From: Atherix ibis
Lineage: Eukaryota > Arthropoda > Insecta > Diptera > Athericidae
Direction: 5' to 3'
DNA: 64,000 nt
Assembly (NCBI GenBank): GCA_958298945.1
Contig: OY282606.1
Location: 77,549,622-77,613,621, forward strand
Below, piece after piece: positions 44,142 through 56,585 of this stretch (position 1 is its first letter; every line of letters begins with the position of its first letter). The notes under the pieces are model-generated. The model saw only the letters and a program-made list of their open reading frames with translations. It did not search any database and was not told the DNA's origin. Position numbers and translations under genes: made by a program.

Positions 44142-47100
44142 TTAGGCACATCACAAACTAAATATTTGTTTCGGTTTCTTACTTACCGAAAGAAAGAAAT
44201 TCCCGATTTCCTCATTTCGTCGAATTTTCTAGCAATTTAAAAAAATAAAACTTGACAAATGACAACAATAGCTCTTAAATTACCACTTTCATGGAGAATT
44301 AAAGTTTTAAAACTCTCCGAAAGTCTACAAAATTGAGGCACTTTATATTTGATTGCTATTTACGAAATGAATAATAAACCTAAAATAGAATGCCGTTTCG
44401 TATCAAAAGATTGTACAAAAAGTAAAAACTACCTATCCTTGTATTCAAATTGTATTTTTGTTTCCAATAAGTGAATTAAAATGAATATAAATTATGCTTT
44501 TGCAATTCAATAAATTTCTATGACGACAACTAGATGGCAGTGGGTGTCATGTCTACAAAAAAAAATCTTGATAACAATATCCCTTTGTAATAATTTGGAC
44601 ACAAAAATGCGTATACATATGCGGTAGGGCTTATCCAGGTATTCTTTAATCTAAGACCTACCTATTAAAAAGCCCCTGTATCATCTACTCATTGGTGAAC
44701 ACACAAGCTGGTTTTATATCAAAACCATTTTATTTGACAGACCTTTTGTTTTAAGTGTCTTTTCTGTGCACATAAATTTCGGTCACTAATTTATTCCTTT
44801 TTTGCAATCATACTGATTTCATATGATAGTCCTTTGAATATCATACTGTCCAAAGTTACTTTTCGGGCAGCCCTCTTTTCATGGCGGACCATTTATACGT
44901 CTTTCAATTCATTTTGCTTTTATTTCACTCAAAAAGCAACATACTTTTTACAATTTTTGCCGAAAATTATTCCGCCTAAATAAGTCTGGACTAGTTTTGC
45001 TTTAAGCACTAGTAATCCCAGCGAACATATATTAGGAAGTTAAAGAACTCTTGGTCTTACAAAAGTGATATAAAAAGAAACAAAAAAATAATCACCAAAT
45101 TAACAATATTTTCTAATTTAAGTAATAATATTAGTGAATATTAATTAATATTTTTACATTGATTACCTTTAAATTTATTAATTTATTGTAAAAATGCTAA
45201 ATTTTTTTTATTGTATTAGTATCGCCACTGTAAGAATTTAAAATCCCTAAAATTATTTTATGTAGATTCCATTTTAAAGAAATATGTATAAATATCCTGC
45301 TTTCATAAAATTATCTTGAATAGAAATCGAAGAAAAATTATGTACAAATAGCAGATCAAATTTGTTACGAAATTTTTATCAAAATCAATTTCGAAAATTA
45401 CCTTTTACCCCAAATAGATTCGATTAGCCCAATTTTACCCAAAATACTTTGTTTTGATCTATCAAAATGGGGACACGTAAATAAATTTATCGTAAATTCC
45501 AATCGTGTCTATTATCAGAATTATCCAGACCACAAATAAATAAAGAAATTTAATAGCTTTATTATGGACACCCTAAAAAATCAGTTAATGATAAAACGGT
45601 TGACCTCAAAATGACATAATAGACTTTTTCCAAATATTATTGACAAATGATTATCAGTATTAATCACCAAAATTATATAATTTTGCTTTTTATTTTTAAT
45701 CTTTTATATTTTTTTTAACTAGAAATTAATCAAGAAAAAGCTTCTATATTTTTTTATGGTTTGCTTTTTATTTTTATAGTTTTTCACATCAAAGTTTTCT
45801 TAGAAATATTTACATTATCAATTTTCTTTCCTGTTAATGCGAAAGTATTATTATAAATATTCGATTGAGTATTTTGAATGTCAAAGTCACAGTTTTCGAT
45901 TCTCAAAGCAAAGAATACGAAATTAAAACGAAGTAAGGAATACTTAAAATTGGGTTCTTAGAACCCTTTTCTCTATACATCACGCAATCCATTTTTTTTA
46001 TATTATTTTTTTTACAAACAATTGGTATTATATATTATCAGTAAGAAATGAATCAAAAATTTATAGGATATTCTAATAAAACAAAAGACAAATAAAGATC
46101 AATTGTCCTCAGAAATTATTTATACAAAATTTAACTTCTCAAATGGTCTTGAAAAATTTACGAAGTATCGAGAGTTTTCTACCAATAATGATGAATAATT
46201 TAATCTGACAAGCGAAATATTATTTCAAGGTTAATTATTATCAAAAGACGTCAGTTACCATTAATCAATCACATTCACATATTTTTGTGAAGCAAAATGT
46301 TGAGGGGTGTTTGTCGAGGCTGATATATCAATATATTTATATGGATTTTAATTAATTAGTATTCATTTTGGTTTATTTTAAACTAAATCGATAGCATATA
46401 AAAAACTATTTTTTTTGGTTAATATGTTATTTTAAAGAAGATATCCGACGACCCAATCGTATGGTAGGTAAGTACTTATGCACTTTGTTTACTATCTTTC
46501 GTTACCAGCGTTTCAGTGACAATACTACTTAAATTATTATTATTTGGAAATTATGTAAAAATACCAAATATTAAAATTAGAATTATTTTATTGATTTTTT
46601 TTATTGTCTTGACTTTTATTCGATTTGATGTCTTATTATTTATAACAAGAAGTAGACACGTGGTGGTTTAACTCTTGTACATAAGGCAAACTAAACTTAA
46701 TATTTGTGTGTAAGCATACTCGTAGGAAATATTCATTTATAAATATTTTAGTTGAATAAAACTTTTCGAAGAAAAAAAATTATATCGAAAATGTTAGAGC
46801 ATGACGATAATTCTATCCTTAGGAATCCAAATTGTCGTCATTCATTTCAATGCCTTCATATATCCTTGAGTACTCTTGAATACTAAATTATGTATTTTAT
46901 TATTTATTCAATATTCTGTATTTTGTTATACATCTTTTTAGATTTTTTTTCCGAATTTTTGGTTCTGCTTTCTGTGGAACATTATATTGTATTACAAAAT
47001 ATCTTAAATTTTGTTGTAACTAATTTATAAATTAATTAAAAATGAAAATTTCCTTAAAGTAACATTGGAGAACAGAATATCTTTGCGATTAAGGTTTTTC

Positions 47101-47284
47101 TTATTATTGAAAAAAAACGTTATCCTTAATACCAAACATTACTTGACGATCCTGATCTGTCGTCATACAAATCAAACAATTTTTCAAGTATGTCAGAGAA
47201 AAAACTCGATGATAAATTTTTTTAATTTTTTTAAAATTGCAAATCAACACAAATACATATTTTTAATTTTCTAAAAGCCTTTTG
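44142..47284. other. Unassigned stretch with one dispersed repeat
   Basis: AT-rich. It holds copy B of the dispersed repeat (45450-45670). A 15-bp palindrome, GGGTTCTTAGAACCC, lies at about 45952-45966. A 69-codon frame at 47065-47274 (+) has no motif. Confidence 0.5.
45450..45670 (-). repeat. Dispersed ~200-bp repeat, copy B (inverted relative to copy A)
   Basis: Its reverse complement aligns with 25890-26095 over about 200 bp at roughly 75 percent, sharing AGGGTGTCCA, AATAAAGCTATT and GATTGGAATTTACGATAAAT in order. Similarity fades outside these limits. No coding capacity is seen. Confidence 0.75.
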
Positions 47285-47286
47285 TA

Positions 47287-48150
47287 CGAGGGTCGTTCAA
47301 TAAGTCCTTAGAAACAGATAAAAAAAACCGTTTTTTAAAAAAAAATTCCTTTTAGCTCTATACACCCAATTGTTTTTCCAAAATTTTTATCCCGTCCAAA
47401 AAATAGGATTTCGGAAGTTCTGCAAAATACTCATCCGTTTGAGCAATGACGTCCTCGTTGGAAGTGAACCGTCGTCCGCCAAGCCATTTCTTCAGATTGG
47501 GTAAAAGAAAATAGTCACTCGGGGCAAATCTGGTGAATAAGCGGGATGCTGCAACAATTCCATTCTCAATTCCACAATTTTGGCCATGGAAACAGCGCAG
47601 GTGTGCACACGCGCATTGTCCTGATGCAAGAGGATTTTTTCTTCTTCAGATGGGGGCGTTTCTCTTTGATTTCCTCGCTCAACCGTTGCAATAACGACGC
47701 GTAATACGCTCCTGTTATTGTTTTTCCTTTTTCCAAGTAGTCGATAAAAATGATGCCCTGCGAATCCCAAAAGACCGTGGCCATCCCTTGTCGGCCGATA
47801 GCACAGTTTTTGGCTTCTTCGGAGCCCGTTCACCCTTGAAAATCCACTGTGATGACTGTCTCTTCGTTTCTGGAGTGTAGTAGTGTATCCAGGTTTCGTC
47901 CACAGTGACATATCGACGAAGGAATTCGGCAGGATTGCGATGAAAGAGTGCATAGCCTCAGAGTCCACTGCACGATTGCGCTTATTCTCCTCTGAGAGCA
48001 AACGCGGCACCCATCTTGCCGAAATTTTTTTCACAGACAATTTGTAATGCAAAATTGAAGCGACTGTACCTTGTGATATGCCCGTGGCCTCAACTAATTC
48101 GCGCACTTTAATTCGCCGATCGTTCAAAATCAGAATAAATATGCCAAAAT
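47287..48150 (-). mobile_element. Mariner (DD34D) element, family 1, 5'-truncated copy B
   Basis: The terminal repeat CGAGGGTCGTTCAATAAGTC starts at 47287, right after TA. The minus-strand transposase is closely related to the copy at 56586-57841, with several frameshifts. Visible blocks are RIKVRELVEATGISQGTVAS (helix-turn-helix), WVPRLLSEENKR, DETWIHYYTPETKRQSSQW (first catalytic Asp, in a shifted frame) and HQDNARVHTCAVSMAKI (second catalytic Asp, intact). Finally AYSPDLPRVTIFFY appears, where a one-base deletion shifts the frame just before the third catalytic Asp. Similarity to the other copy ends near 48150, so about 390 bp including the start codon and left terminal repeat is missing. 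Confidence 0.95.
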
Positions 48151-48641
48151 TGTCGACTTGAATGTTCGGTCGTTCGGGTTGTTTTTTCTGGAAAATCTTC
48201 GAATCCCTTCTAGCCTGTTAACTTAGAACTCTATCTAGGATTATAAGGAATGCAGTTTCATATTTTATATTTACTATAAGCACCTAAAGATTTACTTAAT
48301 TTCGAAAGATAGGTGCTTTTTATTGTAAGCTTATCTTTGTAGTCAAGGATCACAATTTCTAAATATGGTCTGCTGTAACCTTGTCATCTTGAGGCTGGCA
48401 TATTCCGCTTATGTAACTTCACAGACCCTAATTTTTAACAAAAATCAAAGGCTTCTGAATATTCCTAAAAATGTTTTAATACTCATTGTTGAAGAGTTGA
48501 TTAGCTATTGGTTGAGAAGGGGGGAGGGCGTGTAATATTTTATATATCAACAATTGAATCAAACTTGCGATGCTCCAAATTTGCGGCAAGTATCTGATGG
48601 TTGTGGCTAAGTTGTCAGGAATAAATGTGGGGGTGATAATA
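48151..48641. other. Spacer between two mariner relics
   Basis: Nothing is recognised here. Confidence 0.5.
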
Positions 48642-49594
48642 CGCGGGTTGTATGATTAATGCCTGGCCTCAACAAGAAGTAATTTGTATGTGTAAAATTC
48701 ATTTCATTGGACACTTAGTCCAACGTTTTTATTTGTTTTGTATCCCATCTAAAAAATACGATCTCTCCAATTTTTCAAAATAATCGTTTGTTTCAACAAC
48801 CAACTCATCGTTCAAGGCAAATCTTTTTCTGCCGAGTATTTTTTTCATATTTGCAAATGGGAAATAATAGCTGGGGGCTAAATCTGGCGAATATTGTATA
48901 TACGAAAGCAGTTCGTATCCTAACTCAAGGAATTTCACCATGGCGATGACACTAGTGTGCTCGCGTGCAATATCTTGATGGAAAAGAATTTTTCCTCACC
49001 AAATACAACGATTTTCTTTCAGAGCATCGTTGAAACGATTAAATAAGTTAGCATAATTTTTGCCACTAATCGATTTGCTCTTTTCAAGATTATCGACTTA
49101 GATTATGCCGCTTGCAGCCTAAAACACTGTCTTGTGATAAATCCATGTTCCAACAACAGTTATGAATCAACGCCAAAAATCAATCGGATTGCGCTTGAAC
49201 ATCACCAAACATTCTTTTGAAGTTAATACACGTGCGTGTTTATGGTCAATTGTGAGTAATCGCAGAACCCATATTGCATAAAGCTGTCCCATATCCAATG
49301 AGTTGTTAAAATGTTTTGCATCCGTTCAAATGAAATGCCCACAACCTCAGCAATCTTACACACTTTCATTCTCCGATCATATATCACAATATCGTGAATT
49401 TTTTTAAATATTTATGATGTGGTTATCAAATTAACCAGGACATTCTTCCTTAAAAATGCTTGTACGGCGGTGCTTAAATTTGGCTTTCCAGCTGCTGGCA
49501 AATCGGACAGGATCCTAGTGAAAGGTTATATTATTGAAAAATAGTAGCTGCACCATATCATGCCTAGGATTGCGTATTAATCATACAACACTCG
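48642..49594 (-). mobile_element. Decayed mariner (DD34D) element, family 2, copy 2
   Basis: The element is flanked by TA at 48640-48641 and 49595-49596. The left end is CGCGGGTTGTATGATTAATG; the reverse complement of the right end is CGAGTGTTGTATGATTAATA. The minus-strand transposase C-terminus (48729-48941) reads ELGYELLSYIQYSPDLAPSYY, then MKKILGRKRFALNDELVVE, then SYFLDGIQNK. The third catalytic Asp of S-P-D-L-A-P-S-D-Y-F is replaced by Tyr. Upstream parts (49140-49290), matching the region at 7310-7470 of copy 1, are frameshifted. At 953 bp it is shorter than a normal mariner of about 1.3 kb. Confidence 0.9.
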
Positions 49595-49596
49595 TA

Positions 49597-52199
49597 TCTG
49601 GGTATTAGGCTGTAAGCTACCTATTAAATTATGCTGTTAATAATATTTGTTGAAGTTAAGTAATGACAAATTCGACTCTTGTTGCTATCCACATTTCCAA
49701 CCACAAAGAAGCACAGTGGATCATTACTCCCTTAGTAACCGATTAGAATTTCTTATAAAGAATTATGTCAATTGTCTAAAGCGGTTAATGGCAAATTTCG
49801 GGAAGAAAATTGAGATTACGTCGTATTAATTTAAAATATAAAAGAGTAGATATTAGCAAGTGACTTGAAAAAATAATTTATTTTGTATTTAATATGGCCT
49901 TATTTTAGTAAATTTATGATAATAGTATTAGTCTATATTTTTATAAAATGAAAGAATTCTGCCCTTACTTCAAAGTGATAGACTCAGTCTAAATAAATTG
50001 TCTGAATTATTTTTCAATCTAAATTTTAATATGGTTGCCCAAATTTTTAAGTCACACGGACGTTTTTAGGTAATCGGATAGAATATAGTAATATCAACGT
50101 CATTAAAATAAATTCAAAACTTATTAATAGATTTTTTTAAATTTTTATCACATGAACATTTATAAGATTTACTTTCTTGAATGTGATAGGCGCCCACTTT
50201 TGTAATGTTTAATTTCCCAGAAATAATTTTCACTTTAGTCTTATATGATTACCAAATTTAAGGTTATTATGCTGATCTTTTCAACATGTGTTGAAAATTA
50301 AAATAAAAACTTGTTGGGACTTATTTCAACTATCAATATTTTACTTGGTCCTTAGTGATATAATGTATGCGGTGCTAGTGCCATATTCTATTTATTAACT
50401 TACTGTGTCATAACAATCACTTGAATATATGTTACAGTGAGTTTTCCTTGGAATATTATTTCATTTAGTTGAAACAAAATAAAAATTCCTTTCCCAAATA
50501 ATAAACAAAAATTTGACAAAAAATGAATATTGAATATTTAAAAAAAAAAGCCCTTATAGAATATAAATCGATCATATTCAATAATAAATCTTGAAACAGA
50601 TTTTAAGAAATCAATTATGATAATCGGAAAAAGGACACCTATACTATACGAAGCTTTTACATTCCTAATATATAATAAGAAAAATACAATAATAATTTTG
50701 GTAATATTTATGTTGTATATCCTTAGTGAAATGTGTCACAATTTTCTAATATTAAACGAATACTTTTTTATATCGCAAAATTATTGTGAGGGGAACCGCT
50801 GAGTAAATCAATCATTTTTCGACTGATGGCTTTAAGAAAATCCCATGCAACATGACCACGTCTAATATTCATTCGTCTATAGCAATGCGTATTGCCAAAT
50901 AGCACGAATATTCGGAAAAATCCTTGCGAAAATTCATGAATGGAAAATCCGATTCTTTTTTCTAGTAAATAAGTATACAAGAAAGGAAAAACAAATTGTT
51001 AAAAAAAAACCCTAAAATATGACAACCATTCGACTGGATTTTTAGGCTTTCTCATATTAAGGGAAAATTCGTATTTTAGGTGTCATGTTTGTACAGAAAT
51101 AAAATAATTCCAACAAGACCTGGTGAATGTTTCAGTTTATAGTAATTTTTACAGTAATGGAAAATTCTAATGATTAGAAAAATATTTAGAAAAATGTTAA
51201 CTGTTCGGAACATTAATTTTGAAGGTTTTTCTTACATTAAATTTGATAGTCAGCTTACGATAAAAGAAAAACCAAATTTTTGGTTGGTATTTTATTAATA
51301 ATTTTTCAACGTATAGTGACTTATCAATACTCGTAGTTGGGCAGACGTACATAGTATGAAAATTACTTTTTTTCGATCGTAATTGCTGATAGTGACTTTG
51401 TTGTTGCTTCTTATAATTTATTATAGTTTATTTTTCATTCCATCACAACTTGTGTAATTCCCACTATCGCATATTAAAAGTTTCACTTGGAATCCTATAA
51501 TTTCCATAATGATTAATGGTTGTTAATTGACCGAAAAAAAATTATGAAAAATTACGTATATGATTTTTGTAAGGAATGAATTTTGGAAAAGTCTTATTTA
51601 AGTAAAATTCCAAGTATCAAATTGAGTCAAAAGTACAAGTTAGTGTAGTAATAAATTTGAATTTGAGCCTTCCGAAATTTTCTTAGAAAAATGATTTTCT
51701 TTTCTGACTATTAAAAAATTATTGCATTGTTTGCTTTTCTGTAGATCCCGGTTTTTATATCTAATTTTTTGAAATTACATCTGGAAATTGTTTTAAAAAA
51801 ATCCCCAAATTCTTAACTATTTTACCAGATTTGATTTTTTAACCTATTAAATTTGATTTAATAGATAAAAACTTGGAATAAATTCTGAAATTTATTTATA
51901 GTTTTTATTTCAGAATTTATTTTGATGTAGACTTTAGGCCTAATTTTAATTCCATTGAGTTCAAATTTTTCTAGAGAGAATTCCATTGAGTTCAAATTTT
52001 TCTAAAGAGACATGAAATTAAAAGTTTTATGAAATTGACTCAGATTGTTTCTCATATAAGGTCCTCAAATTTGTTCACATGTAGAGTCCAGAGCTTCTTT
52101 GCAATATTATTTTTACTTCTGGGGTAAAGTTTTCTTTTTTTTTTCGTAGATATATTTTTTTCTCTCAAAGATATAATTTAATTGAACAAGCGGAAATAA
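49597..52199. other. Unassigned stretch
   Basis: No gene is seen. Frames of 60-70 codons around 49647, 50617 and 50768 show no motif. A tandem duplication lies at 51950-52011. Confidence 0.5.
51950..52011. repeat. Tandem duplication, 31 bp x 2
   Basis: The units TTCCATTGAGTTCAAATTTT... (51950-51980 and 51981-52011) differ at about one position, so the duplication is recent. Confidence 0.88.
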
Positions 52200-52660
52200 T
52201 ACAGGGTGCGCCATCTAAATGTGGTCGATGGAAATATTGAATAACTTTGACAGATTTAAACCGATTGACGTCGTCGAACACATTTCGGAAAGGTTATTGC
52301 ATTACAATTTTAACCATGAATCGATTCACGCCCAAAGAACGCGCGGAAATAGTGACAATGTTCATTAAATGTAATCGTTCAGTTGTTGCAACACAGCGTG
52401 CGTATCGTCAAAAGTATCGCGGTCGTTCTGCGCCTAAAAGTGACACTATTCGTCGCTTAGCTTCCACATTCAAATCGACCACGTCCTCGACGATCAAATG
52501 AAAATATTGAAGCTGTTCAACGGAGTGTTGCAGAGAATCCTTCTGTCTCGTACCGCCGCCGGTCTCAGCAACTAAACATCAGTGGAACTACTTTGAGGAG
52601 GATTCTGAAAGATGATCTGGATATGTTTCCTAGATGGACATTTAGATGGCGCACCCCATA
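52200..52660 (+). mobile_element. Deletion derivative of a DUF4817-type DNA transposon with intact terminal repeats
   Basis: The left end (TA)CAGGGTGCGCCATCTAAATG and the right end, reverse complement (TA)TGGGGTGCGCCATCTAAATG, form near-perfect terminal inverted repeats of about 20 bp with TA at each side. The interior encodes the N-terminal DNA-binding part of the transposase: MNRFTPKERAEIVTMFIKCN, then RSVVATQRAYRQKYRGRSAP, then TIRRLASTF, a DUF4817-type helix-turn-helix. After a frameshift a second block follows: NENIEAVQRSVAENPSVSYR, then LNISGTTLRRILKDDLDMFP. The sequence then jumps directly to the right terminal repeat, so the whole catalytic domain has been deleted. It could be mobilised only in trans. 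Confidence 0.9.
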
Positions 52661-52670
52661 TATCTATTTT

Positions 52671-52722
52671 TTAAATTATATTAATGTTGAACTTAATTTA
52701 AATTATATTAATGTTGAACTTA
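52671..52722. repeat. Tandem duplication, 27-bp period x 2
   Basis: TTAAATTATATTAATGTTGA followed by ACTTAA occurs at 52671 and again at 52698, immediately right of the transposon derivative. Confidence 0.88.
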
Positions 52723-52743
52723 AAATTATTTATGCAATTATTA

Positions 52744-53106
52744 GCTGTATTCCATTGGGCAAATTTTACTACTCACAAGTAATTGTGAGTAGATGCCCAA
52801 TGGAACGCAAAATTTACTGTCAGAAGTAAAATATAACCTCAAAATAGTCAACAACAATACTGAGTTTTCTCGCACATAAACAATAAAAAAAGAGTTTATT
52901 CACATATAAACAATAGTGAAAAAAATATGACTCTTCACCATAACCAACGAACCCGCTAAGCCATCTATTTTCATTTTGGGAACTAAAATACCCTACCGTA
53001 AATTGTATGCGTAACTACTCATGCGAACTACTCATTTGTACGAGCAAGAGTAGCTGCGAGTAGCTAGAAGTACTTGTGAGTAGCAAAATTTGCCCAAGAA
53101 ATACAG
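52744..53106. mobile_element. ~363-bp TIR element with subterminal GAGTAG motifs and TTA duplication
   Basis: The left end CTGTATTCCATTGGGCAAAT continues TTTACTACTCACAAGTA. The reverse complement of the right end, CTGTATTTCTTGGGCAAATT, continues TTGCTACTCACAAGTA. These are about 37-bp terminal inverted repeats with few differences. TTA flanks both sides (52741-52743 and 53107-53109), a PIF/Harbinger-type target duplication. Short CTACTC/GAGTAG words recur inside both ends (for example 52774-52796 and 53010-53085). The left end also folds on itself: TCCATTGGGCA at 52750 against TGCCCAATGGA near 52800. It has no coding capacity and is a MITE. Confidence 0.85.
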
Positions 53107-53164
53107 TTATTGTTATCAAATTGAAAATATTTTTATTTAAAAAATTAACGTTTCTGGCAATACT

Positions 53165-53480
53165 ATTCCAATATTGCAGAAAAATGCTCCATAAGTCTTG
53201 TATGGGGAATGACAGTGCTACCGCATTCTTCTGTCTAGATTATATCATAAAACTTGAGATCGGGTGCTTTTGCTGGTGATGTCATATTTTTCAAAATGCC
53301 TTCTGGTTTTTTATTTTGTCAAAAATCTTTGATTTTTAAAAAAAATTCTTTCAAATTGCACCAAAATTCCTACTCTGTCCGCAGAGAAGCCATGTTAAAC
53401 CATTATCGAGCCACCGCTTTTGGAATATTTTTCAGTATTACGAGTACATTTTTTAAGTTTTCAGCAATCTAGTTTTGATA
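53165..53480 (-). mobile_element. Probable Tc1-like transposase relic, antisense
   Basis: On the minus strand one reads CNLKEFFLKIKDF, then NKKPEGILKNMTSPAKAPDL. The last part resembles the W-P-A-x-S-P-D-L block of Tc1 transposases. Further on, in another frame, comes IQDLWSIFLQYWNS, resembling their C-terminal L-x-x-x-W-x-x-(I/L) segment. The blocks are in the right order and about the right distance apart. Both are short and the frames broken, so the call is tentative. Confidence 0.4.
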
Positions 53481-56400
53481 GAATAGAGCTCAAACCATTT
53501 TTTAAAAATTTTGCGGGCATAGTAACGATCTTCTCAATCGCCTCTTCACCGATGCTAGAGACACTGGTTTGGCTGGGCTTTTTTATAATTTGGGCCGAAT
53601 TTTAGTGGCTATAAGACTTCGATTCCTTTTACTAATTGGGCAAATTGCATGGTCCTGGCTAAAACTTAGTAATTTAAGTCATACCAGATCATGGTAAAGT
53701 TTGATCACATCCGGTCTGAGTACGTCAAATAACTTAACAATGGCAGGTCGAACTTAAACATTAATTTCACTTTTTCCATATTTTTAAATTTTTTGTTAAT
53801 TTTTAAGTTTTAACTTTCATGATAAATATCAAGAAAAAAGGATCAAATTATACAGGATAATGTTTTAATAAGAAAAAATTATGTTTGTTCTTTTCCAAAA
53901 ATCATAATAAAAATTAATTATTTATTTTTTGCTGCTACAAAGAGGCGCGGGAATCTAACAATTCTACGTGTTTGTTATGACAAAAAAGATATGTAAATAG
54001 TATTAAGGATTTTTTTGGAATGCTGAAAATACGGAGTTTAGATTCTTCGATTCCGGGATTCAGGATATTTTCAATACCCGTACAAGTTAGAGAATGTATT
54101 TTTTTGGATTCATAATTTCGGTGTTGAGAATTCCGCATTCAATAACAAAAAAATGGGCAAGCGTCGATTCAATTAATTTAAATAAATTTTATATTAAAAT
54201 ATAGTCGTGGAGGTGTTGTCAGATTTTTGCATTTATTAAGTTAAACATTTTTTGTACATCTTAAATTAAGGATTTTCTCTGAATATACCTGTGAATTTTT
54301 AACCAAATTCAGAATAAAAGGTTTTTTTTTTAATTTCTACAACTCAGAATTATTAAAAAATGTTATTTTTTGCATATTTCATTCTTGATTCATAAATCAA
54401 AATTAAGGAGCAAAATAATCTTTTTAAATAAAATTAAAAATCAAAATTAAAAAAAATAATTGAATTTAAAAGAAAAATTTAATAATCCAGAATATGGTAT
54501 GTTGCGACCCATCTGAGATTAAAACTTTGCTCAAATAAGTTATAGGCTATTTTTTTAATCAGAGGTTTTTGTTAAGTAGAGCATATCTTTACGATTTTAT
54601 TTTATTTTAATTTCAAAAACTTTTCCTTCCAAATGTTTAACTATAGAAACTTATATAATTAGTATTTTAATTAATTATGTATTTAAATGTTATACTGTAA
54701 TAAATTTAAACATGTTAATTAATTAAAATCATCAATATACAATCTACAATATTACAAAAATAACATACCGCTTGTATACGTGTATATTATACAAGAAAAT
54801 GTTTGTTCATTTTGATTTTTTTACTTTAAAAATATTTGTTTTTATAATAATAAACTTTATTTTGCGTTGGTTTTTTATGAGAGTATTTTTTTGTATAATA
54901 ACTTTTTTTCTCTTCTTAATCGTTTACGAGTATTAATTTTTATTAATATAGAAACACGGAAACCCACTTCCTACACAACAAAATTAAAGCTTCATTCACT
55001 TCAAAAGTCTTTATAGGTTCATTTATAATAATAGTATATTATTCATAAAACCATGTCTAGAATAATAAATTTCACCGTATATTAAATTAAATAGATATTA
55101 TGTTAAAAATCAGTATTCTTCGAGAGAAAGAATGTAAAAAATTTAAAATTCTCAACAACAAAAAAGAAACGTAACAAAAATTATATTGCCTTACGACATT
55201 TGAAATTTTACTATACTTTTGGTAAATCTCTAAAGGCCAAGGACGTTTACTGTCTTTTAAAAAGAAATTCCTAAAAAATTAATGTCCAGATTCGGAAACA
55301 GTTGACATTGTGCCAAATCGACAGCCGCCCATCTCTTTTGGAAAAGATTCATCGAAGTGTAGAAATTGTGCTAAATCCAAATTAAAAAATTATAAAGTTT
55401 CATTTGTTATGATTTAAATGTCACCCGAGTACCATTAACAATATTGCCAACCATACAGAAATAAATGTTACCCTTTTGAAAATGCAGCAAGACTTGGGCG
55501 GTTTTTGTTAGCGTTGGTTTGGGGTTAGCATTGATGCAGAATTTTGGAGTCTATTTAAAATACAGAAAATTTATATAAAAAAAAAATTGTTTTTTCAATA
55601 TTGAATACAATTGATTCCACGCCGCAACTTTTCGAATTTTTTTTATTCACTTTCATTCCAGGAAAGTTAGCTATGGATCAGTGAAAAAATACTCCATCAA
55701 AATCAATGCGCGGGTGTTGAGTCTAATGTGATTATAGCAATAAAAATGTTTTAATTTTCCATAATCCAGTCTAGAATTGACTTTAATTCGATCAGAGCAT
55801 TATTCAATTCCAGCCGTCAACGCCTGTCTGTCAATGGATTTGGTTAACGACAACGGCGTGCTCCCCCGTCGCAAAATAATCAAATCGCTTCAAACGGATT
55901 GACAATCGTTGCTAAATAATGTGCTCAATTTTACAGCTTCCGCCCACCTTTCTATCGCAAACTCTTTGTGTAATTCGCATCAATTATTATAGCAGTTTCT
56001 CTACTATTCAACGAACATAATACGTTCCAGTTAATTAAACAAAAACAAACGTTAACACATGTGTATTACCAATAAGCCAGGTGAAAGATAGCCAGCCAAA
56101 CAGACGAACAGGTTGATTTTGTTTTGTTTTTGACCGTACCCATGAGCGTGTGGACAGTGACTTACAAAATTATTCTTTTTTTTCTGATAATAGTATTGGT
56201 ACTCGTAGAAATTAAAATGTGCATATATCATCGTTAGTTTTTTAAAAATAAAATTTTGATTCGATATCTTATTAGATTCTTTGTATGGACATCTTATTCA
56301 GGTGGTATATCACATAAAAACGCAGTGTTAGTTCATAATTTTGTTCTTCTGTTTTTTTAAATAAAAATACACATTAAAATATTGCTTATGTGAGGATTGT

Positions 56401-56583
56401 AAGCAAAATTTTTCTTAAAAATCGTTAGGCCAATTTTTGTAGCTTCAAAAGGCAATATGGTCTCAGTATACCAAACTGACAATAATAAATAGTGTAGGTT
56501 TTATTTTTAATTATTATCTTGTATAGCAAACACAATATTTTTTAGTAGCAACTTTTTATTGCAGCAGAAGTTGGCTAAATAAA
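53481..56583. other. Unassigned stretch
   Basis: No gene or element is recognised. Most is extremely AT-rich. A less AT-rich patch at about 55780-56160 stands out but has no interpretable feature. Confidence 0.5.
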
Positions 56584-56585
56584 TA

